Of a stretch of DNA of 64,000 bases, positions 44,901-51,896 are shown piece after piece (position 1 is the stretch's first letter; each line of letters begins with the position of its first letter). The notes beneath the pieces are model-generated. The model made no database searches, was not told the origin of the DNA, and worked only from the letters and a program-made list of their open reading frames with translations. The stretch lies in assembly GCF_900114705.1 (NCBI RefSeq), contig NZ_FOTW01000021.1, forward strand, positions 62,001-126,000, written 5' to 3'. The DNA is from Rugamonas rubra (GTDB taxonomy: Bacteria; Pseudomonadota; Gammaproteobacteria; Burkholderiales; Burkholderiaceae_D). The position numbers were made by a program, and so were the translations under genes.

Positions 44901-45731
44901 GGCCACGGCCTGGCGCCGCGCGACATCGAGTTCGAGTTGACCGAGTCGATGGTGATGGACGACCCGCAGGCCGCCGCAGGCCACCTGCGCGAGCTCAAGG
45001 CGCTCGGCGTCAAGCTCTCGCTCGACGACTTCGGCACCGGCTACTCCTCGCTGGCCTACCTGAAGCGCTTCCCCTTCGACTTCGTCAAGATCGACCGCTC
45101 CTTCGTCAGCGACCTGACCAACAGCGCCGAGGATGCCGCCATCGCCACCGCCGTCATCGCCATGTCGCACAGCCTGGGCCTGCGCGTGGTGGCCGAGGGC
45201 GTCGAGACCGAGGGCCAGTTGCAGTTCCTGCGCCGCCAGCGCTGCGACGAGATGCAGGGCTACTACTTCAGTCCGCCGGTGCCGGCCGACGAGTTCGGCG
45301 CCATGCTGCGCGACGGCAAGTGCCTGGCGCCGCCGGCCGAGTCCGCCGACGGGCGCGACACCCTGCTGCTGGTCGACGACGAGCCGGACAACCTGGCGGC
45401 GCTGCGCCGCCTGCTGCGCAAGGAGGGCTACCGGGTGTTGACGGCGGCCGGCGGCGCCGAGGCGCTCGAGCTGCTGGCGCTCGAGCCGGCGCAGGTGATC
45501 GTGTCCGACCAGTGCATGCCCGGCATGAGCGGCGCCGCCTTCCTCGGCCTGGTCAAAGGCCTGTATCCGCAGACGGTGCGCATGATCCTGTCCGGCCACG
45601 CCGACCTGGCGGCGGTGACCGACGCCATCAACCAGGGCGCCGTCTACAAGTTCCTCTCCAAGCCCTGGGACGACGACGCCCTGCGCCAGCACATCCGCGA
45701 CGCCTTCGCGCGCCAGCGCCACCTGCAGTAG
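41964..45731 (+). CDS. Multidomain c-di-GMP phosphodiesterase: REC-GAF-PAS-GAF-GGDEF(degenerate)-EAL-REC
   Basis: This 1255-residue cytoplasmic protein has the domains, in order: receiver (1-125, phospho-acceptor Asp52 in LIITDLMMP), GAF-like (195-355), PAS (395-500, FYLVDIGTGRVLYISPAY), GAF-like (510-670), GGDEF (685-850), EAL (865-1110) and a second receiver (1130-1250, Asp1182 in VIVSDQCMPG). The GGDEF signature reads GGDTF (772-776), so cyclase activity is unlikely. The EAL domain keeps EALVRW (900-905), ELTES, DDFGTGYSSL, KIDRSF and EGVE and should hydrolyse c-di-GMP. The start is a TTG with AGGAGG four bases upstream; no better in-frame start exists. Two receivers imply control by phosphorelay, possibly through the lone Hpt protein at 29587. 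Confidence 0.9.
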   Translation: MATILIVDDHVLNRQFLSALLSFGQHQLLAAADGQEGLLLARNARPDLIITDLMMPVMNGYEFVLAVRADADAALAAVPVIFYTSTFNLREARQMAKRCGVDWVLQKPATPDAILRAVDEALGLAAPAEPAVPAPPPARLAALDQQLAVCLRRAEDSNQQMSDMAARAPADAPLQRDMQDTTQRLSSSLAELQTVGLRLSALIDMGIEIAALRQPQDLCDYAAKVARQIGVARYCAVGIVEPGGAAARHFACHGLDPAEQAALAALAPDAGLLGFLLGQREPQRLRDLDRAPARAGLDGAGRPRRSFLAVPIRAGGRDYGWIYLADKLGADEFSEIDERAVATVATQLAVAYENLLLVDEINANVAQLEAELRARRELTERLRDSEARFRQLAENIGDIFYLVDIGTGRVLYISPAYQAIWGRSCASRYAAPASWKAAIHPDDLAEVERRERAWQQVPGHRDGYDYRYRIVRPDGALRHIHDRGFPIRDAHGLVYRVAGLAADVSEAAAQQERVGRLGQLYAVLSGINSAIVRLRDRDELLQEACRVAVGHGAFSMAWAGVIDPHTLAGRVVASAGAPDGYAELIKFGADPAGPGAARPASVAARQLRRVVCDDIDLDASLAPLRAELAARGVRALAALPILLDQRCCAVFVLFANETGFFAKEGRLLLLDELAGDLSFGLQYIDREERLRYLAYYDALTGLPNSMLFHDRTVQLLHGCAGGEGAAVVALNLKGFAQLNDEFGRHVGDQVLQRVAARLGGELREPFTVARIGGDTFAVALGALQGGADAVAALEQQVMQCLARPLTVGALQLAVAARAGVALYPDDGADAETLLKRAELALKQAKSSPQRWVFYAPRMNQAIGARIALEAALRQALEQGQFCMFYQPRVDLQGGHIVSAEALVRWRHPERGLVGPVEFIPLAEQTGLIVALGDWIIDAVCAQQAAWRGAGVDIVPVAINLSAVQFTGGQVQHTIAAAIAGHGLAPRDIEFELTESMVMDDPQAAAGHLRELKALGVKLSLDDFGTGYSSLAYLKRFPFDFVKIDRSFVSDLTNSAEDAAIATAVIAMSHSLGLRVVAEGVETEGQLQFLRRQRCDEMQGYYFSPPVPADEFGAMLRDGKCLAPPAESADGRDTLLLVDDEPDNLAALRRLLRKEGYRVLTAAGGAEALELLALEPAQVIVSDQCMPGMSGAAFLGLVKGLYPQTVRMILSGHADLAAVTDAINQGAVYKFLSKPWDDDALRQHIRDAFARQRHLQ

Positions 45732-45787
45732 GCGCGGCGCCGCGCCCGGGTGGCGCGCTCAGGCCACGATGGCGATGAGTGGCGCGT

Positions 45788-45937
45788 TTTTTTGAACCAC
45801 GCCCCATGCCGCCTTCGACAACCGGAGGCCTCTCGCCTCCTAGACTCACTTCCGGAATGCTGAAATTCCATTGCTTAAGTGGAAGGAACACGCTCGGCAT
45901 CTGCTACCTAAAAATGAGCTTTTTTGAAGCACGCCCA
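45788..45937. repeat. Imperfect direct repeat TTTTTTGAA[C/G]CACGCCC
   Basis: Copies lie at 45788-45804 and 45920-45936, identical at 16 of 17 positions, 132 bases apart. They flank the start of the A/T-rich zone. Origin unknown. Confidence 0.6.
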
Positions 45938-45960
45938 ATTTCGTTGTATTTTCATTTAGT

Positions 45961-45974
45961 TTGATATTTATCAA
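45961..45974. promoter_or_regulatory. Perfect Fnr/Anr-type binding palindrome
   Basis: TTGAT-ATTT-ATCAA matches the TTGAT-N4-ATCAA consensus of Fnr/Anr/Dnr regulators at every defined base, and the four-base spacer extends the symmetry. It lies 217 bases before pigA. CATTCT at 45996-46001 is where the -10 of a class II Fnr-activated promoter would fall, giving a start near 46008. Confidence 0.65.
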
Positions 45975-46017
45975 CATAGCGCTGCGCAATGTTGTCATTC
46001 TAGTCAATGTTGTTATG

Positions 46018-46029
46018 GCACTAAAGTGC
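46018..46029. promoter_or_regulatory. Palindrome GCACTAAAGTGC in the pigA leader
   Basis: This is a perfect twelve-base palindrome immediately after the doubled CAATGTTGT element. It is a possible operator near the predicted start of transcription. No known consensus is matched. Confidence 0.35.
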
Positions 46030-46097
46030 TTAGGATAGGGTCGGCATTCACTTCCCGATTTTGACGCACCTGATGGGCGCGCTACGGCGTTGCGCCT

Positions 46098-46129
46098 CGT
46101 TTGTGTGGCCCGGTCTGCTACCACAAACG
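46098..46129 (+). promoter_or_regulatory. Stem-loop in the pigA leader
   Basis: CGTTTGTG (46098-46105) and CACAAACG (46122-46129) form a perfect eight-base stem around a 16-base loop, 61 bases before the pigA ATG. No T run follows, so it is not an ordinary terminator. A leader hairpin or protein site is possible. Confidence 0.45.
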
Positions 46130-46190
46130 GAGCTTCCAATAAATACATGTGCAGCCGCTATTGCCGCTGCACCAAACATAGGGTAGGTGC

Positions 46191-47339
46191 ATGGATTTTC
46201 GTCTCAGTAGCGAGCAGCAAGAAGCTATATCACACATCCAGCGTTTTGCCCGCGAAGTGTTGTCCGCCTCGGCCAGTGAACGCATCGCGTCTGCCCATTT
46301 CGACCGCAACATGTGGACGCAGGCGTCAGAGTTCGGCCTGGCCGGTTTGCCGTTGCCTGAAGAGTGGGGCGGTTCCGGCTCTGGTGCGCTCGATACCATG
46401 CTCGCGGTGGAGGCGCTCGGCCAGGGTTGCGTCGACATGGGCCTGGTGTTCTCCTTGTGTGCACACATGTTCGCTTGCGCTGTGCCGCTGTGGCGCCATG
46501 GTTCGCCCGAGCTGCACGAGCGCTACCTGTCTGGTATGGCGAAAGGCAGCCTGATTGCCGCCAATGCGATCACCGAGCCCGGCTCCGGTTCCGACGCATT
46601 CGCAATGCGCAGCAGCGCGCGGCGCGACGGCGAGCACTACATCCTCAACGGCGAAAAATGTTTCGTCACCAATGCGCCGGTGGCCGATGTCTTCCTGCTG
46701 TATGCGAAGACCGATGCGCACCAATCCTATTTCGGCATCAGCGCCTTTTTGATCCCGCGCGGAACCCATGGCCTCACAGTGACTACCGGTGAGCGCAAGT
46801 CGGGCCTGTGCACCTCGCCCTGGGGCAGCGTCCATTTGGACGACTGCAGAGTACCCGTATGGGCGCGCGTGGGCGACGAAGGCGCGGGCGCGACCATCTT
46901 CCATGACTCCATGATCTGGGAGCGCGGCTGCCTGTTTGCCGCCTATGTCGGCGCGATGGAGCGCGTGCTTCAGCAATGCGTCACGCATGCGCGCGAACGC
47001 AAGCAGTTCGGCCGTCCGATAGGACACAACCAGGCGGTGTCGGACCGGCTGGTCGACTTCAAGCTGCGCCTGGAAACATCGCGCCTGCTGCTGTACCGCG
47101 CCGGCTGGCTCTATGATCAGGGCCTGCCGCATGAAGAGGCGATCGCACAAAGTAAGCTGTGGGTGTCCGAGTGCGCGGTGCAATGTGGGCTGGACGCGGT
47201 ACAGATCTTTGGTGGCGCCGGTGTCTGCAGCGAGACCGGCATCGATCGCTTGCTGCTGGATGCACTGCCGGCGCGCATCTTCTCCGGCACCAATGAAATA
47301 CAGCGCGAGTTCATCGCACGGCACATGGGGCTGCGTTAG
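46191..47339 (+). CDS. pigA: L-prolyl-PCP dehydrogenase, prodigiosin biosynthesis
   Basis: This 382-residue flavoprotein has the acyl-CoA dehydrogenase fold. The FAD signatures are AITEPGSGSDAFAM and ARERKQFGRPIGHNQAVSDRL. The Glu of the usual C-terminal YEGT motif is replaced (FSGTNE), but Glu244 in IWERG sits at the isovaleryl-CoA-dehydrogenase-type position, the arrangement used by prolyl-carrier dehydrogenases. PigA oxidises L-prolyl bound to the carrier PigG to pyrrole-2-carboxyl in the MBC branch. It is the first gene of the cluster. The ribosome site before the ATG is weak (TAGGTG). Function rests on the complete cluster context as well as on the fold. Confidence 0.92.
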   Translation: MDFRLSSEQQEAISHIQRFAREVLSASASERIASAHFDRNMWTQASEFGLAGLPLPEEWGGSGSGALDTMLAVEALGQGCVDMGLVFSLCAHMFACAVPLWRHGSPELHERYLSGMAKGSLIAANAITEPGSGSDAFAMRSSARRDGEHYILNGEKCFVTNAPVADVFLLYAKTDAHQSYFGISAFLIPRGTHGLTVTTGERKSGLCTSPWGSVHLDDCRVPVWARVGDEGAGATIFHDSMIWERGCLFAAYVGAMERVLQQCVTHARERKQFGRPIGHNQAVSDRLVDFKLRLETSRLLLYRAGWLYDQGLPHEEAIAQSKLWVSECAVQCGLDAVQIFGGAGVCSETGIDRLLLDALPARIFSGTNEIQREFIARHMGLR

Positions 47340-47467
47340 CCCGAATCATTCGGTTTCGCATACGCGCCGGACACATAGCTTGTCCGTGGCTAGTTGTAAT
47401 CCAACGGTCCTGCAAAGCTGGCTTTTTGAAGGTAGTTGTTCAACCCAGGAAAAGGTAGAGACAGAAA

Positions 47468-50400
47468 ATGGCAACGCAGAAAAAGTTCCCCAGCAAGGAT
47501 TATGAAAAAGGTGCAGCGGCAATCCCCGTTGCGGACGAGAGCGGTGGACCGGAAGGCGAAGCGCTCGGCGCTTGCGACGTGGTGGTGGTCGGCGGCGGGC
47601 TGTCCGGCCTGGTGGCAGCCTGGAAGCTTGCCGGCCATAGCGTGCTGGTGTTGGAGCGGGAGACCACGGTGGGCGGCGCGGCGCGCAGCGGGCTGCGCGG
47701 TGAACTACGCTTCGCCACAGCAGGCAGCTGCTTCCAGGAGCCGGTGCCCGGTTCGGACACGGCGCAATTGCTGAGCGCGCTCGGCTTGTCCAACGCATGG
47801 CGCTCCACCGGCAACAGTCAATTCGTGCTGTTCAACACACGCCATCTGCTGCGCGGTCTGGGGGAGGTCACGCTGGGGCTGCTGAAGCAGCCGAAGGAGT
47901 TGCTGAACCCGGCGATGTATGGACTGACATGCAATCTGCTCGGCGCCGCATTGCGCGGCAAGAAATTCATCGCGGCGCCGAAGAAGCTGGGCGATCCGGT
48001 GTTTGCGGAACTATATGCCTACCTGCAGCGCTTCCGCAAGGATGGCGACAAGTATCCGGCGGTACCGTGGCAAGCCGGCTGCGGCTGGACGCGCGAGGAG
48101 ATGGAACAGTTCGACTCGATTTCGCTGGCCGAACTATTGTTCGATGAGAAAGTGCGTTCGCGGCTGCCAACGGCGCTGGTGCCGGATGCGAAGTTCGGCC
48201 CGCTGGTGCGCGATGCGGTCGAGACGACCCTGAAAGTGGAATGTCTGTCGCTGGCGGATGTGTCCGCCTATGTCGGGCTGCACTTCCTGGTCGGCTACTT
48301 GTATGGCACGCTGGTGACCTTCCCCGGCGGGAACGGCTATCTCAGCGAACGTCTGCAGGCGGCGTTGCGCGAGCGTGGCAACTGCCGTATTGCAATCGGT
48401 GCGCGCGTGCAGACGGTTGCGCGTGATGGCGAACGTTACCGCATCACCTTTGAACGTCACGGCGTGCAGAGCGAGGTCAGCGCCGGCGCGGTGGTGTGGG
48501 CCGCGCCCAAGCATGCAGCACTGGATGCGGTCTCCGGTTTGCCGGCGCAGCAGCAGCATGCGATACATCAGATCCAGCACCGCGACTACTGCATCGCCAA
48601 CGTCTACCTGCGCAACGCTGCATGGACTGAATACTTCGGCGGCTATGTGATCGAAGGAGATACCGCCGCCGCTGCGCCGCTGGCTTGGTGCCGCAGCAGC
48701 GTGTGCGTGGTCGCCAACTGGCTGGACCGCGACAACGGTAAGAAAGCCGGTGTGCTGACCTTGCTGAAGCCGGTGGCGGAACGGCTCAACCAGGGCAAAC
48801 TCGGCAAGACAGATTTTGCGCAGCTGCAGCAGGTGACCTTGCAAGAAGTGTCGGAAATGCTGCAGGCGAAGGGACTATCCATTGACGAGGTGGAAGACAT
48901 CCGGATCTGGCGTTGGCCGCGTGCGTTGGTGGTCGCTACGCGCGGGCAAATGAAAGCCGACTTGTTTGTGCGGGCGTCGCAGCCGGTGGGTGGGGTTTTC
49001 TTTGCGAACCAGGACAGCGTCGGCATCGGCAACCTGGAGAGCGCAGTGAGCGCAGGGTTCGATGCGGCACAACAGGCGCAGGCATACCTGCAGCGCACGG
49101 CGGCCGATACGATGGTGGTGCAGGCACTGCGTTCCGGCCTGCATGTGATGGAAATTGCCGGCAACCCTGCGACCGGCGTGCAGCGTTTCGGCGGCAAGGC
49201 TAACTCGCTCAACACATTGATCGGCGCCGGCTTCCCGGTGCCACGCGCATATTGCGTGACGGTCGATGCCTGTCATGCATTTTTGCAGGCATCCGGATTG
49301 GCGGCCTGGATCGACGGCATGGACAAGGTCGACCGCGACACCTGCGCCGACATCCGCGCACGCATTGCGCAAGCGCCGTTGCCGCCCGCGCTGCAGGATG
49401 CGATCGTCGCTGCCTATCGCGAACTCGGTAGCGGCCCGGTCGCGGTGCGATCCTCCGCCGTCAATGAAGACGGCGATGCACAATCATTTGCAGGGCAGTA
49501 CGACACCTTCCTGCACGTGGAGGGCGAGAGCGCGCTGCTCGATTGCGTGAAGCGTTGCTGGGCGTCGCTGTGGAACGAACGCGCGCATGCCTACCAGGGG
49601 CGCAACCGGGCCGACGGCGGCATCGCGGTGGTGATCCAGCAGATGATCGTTGCCGATGCTGCCGGCGTGTTGTTCACCGCCGACCCGATCAGCGGCGATG
49701 CCGGACGCACGGTGATCGAATCTTGCTGGGGATTGGGCGAGGGCGTGGTGTCGGGCCAGGCGAGCACCGATACCTATGTGGTGGACAGCGACAGTCATGC
49801 GCTGATGGAACGTATTGTCCGGGCGAAGCCGGTGATGTGTACGCGCACTGCAGATGGCGTCGCGATGCAGGAGGTACAGCCGCAATTCGTTGATCAGCCG
49901 AGCCTGAGCGATATGCAGGCATCCGAACTGGCGGCCTGTGCCGCACGCATTCGCCGCCATTACGGCTGCGAACTGGATATTGAATGGGCACTGAAGGATG
50001 ACAGTATCTGGATACTGCAGGCACGGCCGATCACGGTGACTGCTTCCATCGCCGGTAAGCTGTACGGCGACGAGCAGGAAACCAATCAGCAGGTGCGCGA
50101 CAACACCATGTTTTCGCGCATGGACACCGGCGAAATCCTGACCGGGCTGATGACGCCGCTCGGACTGTCCTTCACCCGCTTCTACCAGCACCACGTGCAC
50201 GGCCCGGCAGTGAAGACCATGGGCTTGCTCGACATCGGCAGTTCGCAGTATTACGTCGGCTACCTGCAGGGTCATGTGTACCTGAACATCTCCGCATCGG
50301 CGCGGCTGCTGACGCAATGCCCTCCCACGCACGAGCCGATGAAGTTCACGCGGCGCTACGCGACCCCCGACGTCGACTTCACGCATTACAAAAATCCCTA

Positions 50401-51844
50401 CGGCGAACCGGTGTCTGGGTTCCAGTTCTTCAAGAGCAGCCTCTACTGGCTGGTATGCCAGGTGCAGAATATGGCGACCGCTGGCGCCACGGTGAACAAG
50501 ATGATCGCCTTGCGCCAGCGCGAAGCCGAGCGCTTCCGCAAGCTGGACCTCGAGAAGATGAGCCTGCCGCAGCTCGATGCCGAACTGCAGCGCATCGACC
50601 GCTACTTCCTCGAATCCTGTGCTGCCTACATGCCGTTCTTCCTGCAATCCTTCGCGCTGTACGATGCGCTGGCGGAGCTGTGCGAGAAGTGGCTGGGGAA
50701 CGAAGGAAAAGGGCTGCAGAACCGCATCAAGGCGTCGATGAACAACCTGCGTACCATCGAGGTGACGCGTGGCGTGTGCGAACTAGCGGCGCGCGTCGAC
50801 CGCTCGCCGGTGCTGCGCACACTGTTCCTGGAGACGCCGCTGGAGCAGTTGGCGGATAACCTGCAGCAGCATGCGGAGGGCCGCCGTTTCTGGAACGAGA
50901 ATTTTGGCGCCTTCCTCGCCGACTTCGGTTCGCGTGGTCGCCAGGAATTCGAACTCAGCATTCCGCGCTGGAACGACGATCCGACCTATCTGCTGCAAAT
51001 CATCCGTCTGTACCTGACCAGCGATGTGCAGCTTGAATCGCGTCTGGCGACGATAGACAAGGCGCGCAAAGAAGACACGCGGCAGTTGCTGGAAAAACTG
51101 CCGCTCAAGGCAAGGATGACATTCCGCTTCGTGATCGCCGCCTACGCGAAGATGGCGGAACGGCGCGAAGCGACGCGTCCGACCTTCATCGCCGAGACCT
51201 GGTTCTACCGCAAAATCATCGTCGAGGTGCTGCGCCGCGTCGCGGCGGAGGGTGTGTCTGGCATACAGGACCTGCCGTACATCGATTTCAACGAATTGCG
51301 CGATTACGTGGCCGGGCGCAAAACGGCGCAGCAGGCATTTGCTCCGCAACTGATTGCGCGCAACCGTCGGCAGCATCTGCTCAACGAGCGCCTGAAGGAA
51401 CCGCCAATGGCGCTGATCGGCGGCCATGTGCCGCAGCGCGACGATCGGGTGTTGCTGGACGCGGCGCAGGGCGACCTGCTGCATGGCCTCGGCGCCAGCC
51501 CCGGCGTGGCGGTGGGGCGCGCCCGCGTGATCACCGACCTCAACCGCCAGGCGGGCGAATTCCGCCAGGGCGAAATTCTGGTGGCACGCTTTACCGATGC
51601 ATCGTGGACGCCGCTGTTCGTGCTGGCGGCCGGGGTGGTCGCAGACATCGGCTCGGCCTTGTCGCACAGCTCCATCGTGTCGCGGGAGTTCGGTATTCCG
51701 GCGGTCGTCAATGCGAAGCAGGCGACGCAGACCATACGCACCGGCGACCTGATCTACCTCGACGGTGACGGCGGCGTGGTGCGCATCGAGGAACGCGTTG
51801 CCGATACCGACGAAGCGCTGGTCGAGCAGAGAGCGATCGCATAA
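47468..51844 (+). CDS. pigBC: Fused PigB-PigC: flavin oxidase plus PEP-synthase-like prodigiosin ligase
   Basis: This 1458-residue protein combines two pathway enzymes. Residues about 36-560 form an FAD-dependent amine-oxidase/phytoene-desaturase-like domain (dinucleotide motif VVVVGGGLSGLVAAWKL, C-terminal FFANQDSVGIGNLESAV), matching PigB, which oxidises dihydro-MAP to MAP. Residues about 570-1458 match PigC in length and layout. An ATP-binding PPDK-type domain (GGKAN at 575-579, VAVRSSAVNEDG, DIEWALKDDSIWILQARPI) is followed by a helical middle and a swivelling phosphohistidine domain with His1400 in ALSHSSIVSREFGIPAV. PigC joins MBC and MAP into prodigiosin. In Serratia these are two genes; here the frame is continuous with no stop or frameshift. 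The start at 47468 follows an AAGG-rich stretch. Confidence 0.9.
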   Translation: MATQKKFPSKDYEKGAAAIPVADESGGPEGEALGACDVVVVGGGLSGLVAAWKLAGHSVLVLERETTVGGAARSGLRGELRFATAGSCFQEPVPGSDTAQLLSALGLSNAWRSTGNSQFVLFNTRHLLRGLGEVTLGLLKQPKELLNPAMYGLTCNLLGAALRGKKFIAAPKKLGDPVFAELYAYLQRFRKDGDKYPAVPWQAGCGWTREEMEQFDSISLAELLFDEKVRSRLPTALVPDAKFGPLVRDAVETTLKVECLSLADVSAYVGLHFLVGYLYGTLVTFPGGNGYLSERLQAALRERGNCRIAIGARVQTVARDGERYRITFERHGVQSEVSAGAVVWAAPKHAALDAVSGLPAQQQHAIHQIQHRDYCIANVYLRNAAWTEYFGGYVIEGDTAAAAPLAWCRSSVCVVANWLDRDNGKKAGVLTLLKPVAERLNQGKLGKTDFAQLQQVTLQEVSEMLQAKGLSIDEVEDIRIWRWPRALVVATRGQMKADLFVRASQPVGGVFFANQDSVGIGNLESAVSAGFDAAQQAQAYLQRTAADTMVVQALRSGLHVMEIAGNPATGVQRFGGKANSLNTLIGAGFPVPRAYCVTVDACHAFLQASGLAAWIDGMDKVDRDTCADIRARIAQAPLPPALQDAIVAAYRELGSGPVAVRSSAVNEDGDAQSFAGQYDTFLHVEGESALLDCVKRCWASLWNERAHAYQGRNRADGGIAVVIQQMIVADAAGVLFTADPISGDAGRTVIESCWGLGEGVVSGQASTDTYVVDSDSHALMERIVRAKPVMCTRTADGVAMQEVQPQFVDQPSLSDMQASELAACAARIRRHYGCELDIEWALKDDSIWILQARPITVTASIAGKLYGDEQETNQQVRDNTMFSRMDTGEILTGLMTPLGLSFTRFYQHHVHGPAVKTMGLLDIGSSQYYVGYLQGHVYLNISASARLLTQCPPTHEPMKFTRRYATPDVDFTHYKNPYGEPVSGFQFFKSSLYWLVCQVQNMATAGATVNKMIALRQREAERFRKLDLEKMSLPQLDAELQRIDRYFLESCAAYMPFFLQSFALYDALAELCEKWLGNEGKGLQNRIKASMNNLRTIEVTRGVCELAARVDRSPVLRTLFLETPLEQLADNLQQHAEGRRFWNENFGAFLADFGSRGRQEFELSIPRWNDDPTYLLQIIRLYLTSDVQLESRLATIDKARKEDTRQLLEKLPLKARMTFRFVIAAYAKMAERREATRPTFIAETWFYRKIIVEVLRRVAAEGVSGIQDLPYIDFNELRDYVAGRKTAQQAFAPQLIARNRRQHLLNERLKEPPMALIGGHVPQRDDRVLLDAAQGDLLHGLGASPGVAVGRARVITDLNRQAGEFRQGEILVARFTDASWTPLFVLAAGVVADIGSALSHSSIVSREFGIPAVVNAKQATQTIRTGDLIYLDGDGGVVRIEERVADTDEALVEQRAIA

Positions 51845-51896
51845 ACATTCGGTAGTTGTCTCCGCAGATTTCATTTTTCCACTAAAGGACGAAAAT

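Larger units (their letters stand above)
45732..46190. other. 459-base junction and leader region of the prodigiosin cluster
   Basis: No gene is supported. A GC-rich palindrome follows the previous stop (GGCGCGGC/GCCGCGCC, 45731-45746). The rest is distinctly A/T-richer than anything upstream and starts the compositional change that persists to the end of the window. It carries GGAGGC/GCCTCC (45824-45840) as a small hairpin, imperfect direct repeats, an Fnr/Anr palindrome, a doubled CAATGTTGT (45987-45995 and 46005-46013), a GCACT/AGTGC palindrome and a larger stem-loop. No tRNA, integrase or insertion-sequence end is visible. Confidence 0.6.

Noticed and set aside
41841..45722. A 1293-codon open frame antisense to the phosphodiesterase gene
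   Set aside because: It is a mirror effect of GC-rich codons. The translation is low-complexity Gln/Ala/Val/Gly/Arg-rich with no domain, while the plus strand encodes clear REC, EAL and PAS domains.
45732..46190. A tRNA or insertion-sequence end marking island integration
   Set aside because: No cloverleaf, CCA-flanked structure, transposase frame or terminal inverted repeat could be found in the gap.
46191..47339. pigA as an ordinary fatty-acid acyl-CoA dehydrogenase
   Set aside because: Its position at the head of a complete pig gene order and the shifted catalytic Glu support the prolyl-carrier dehydrogenase role.
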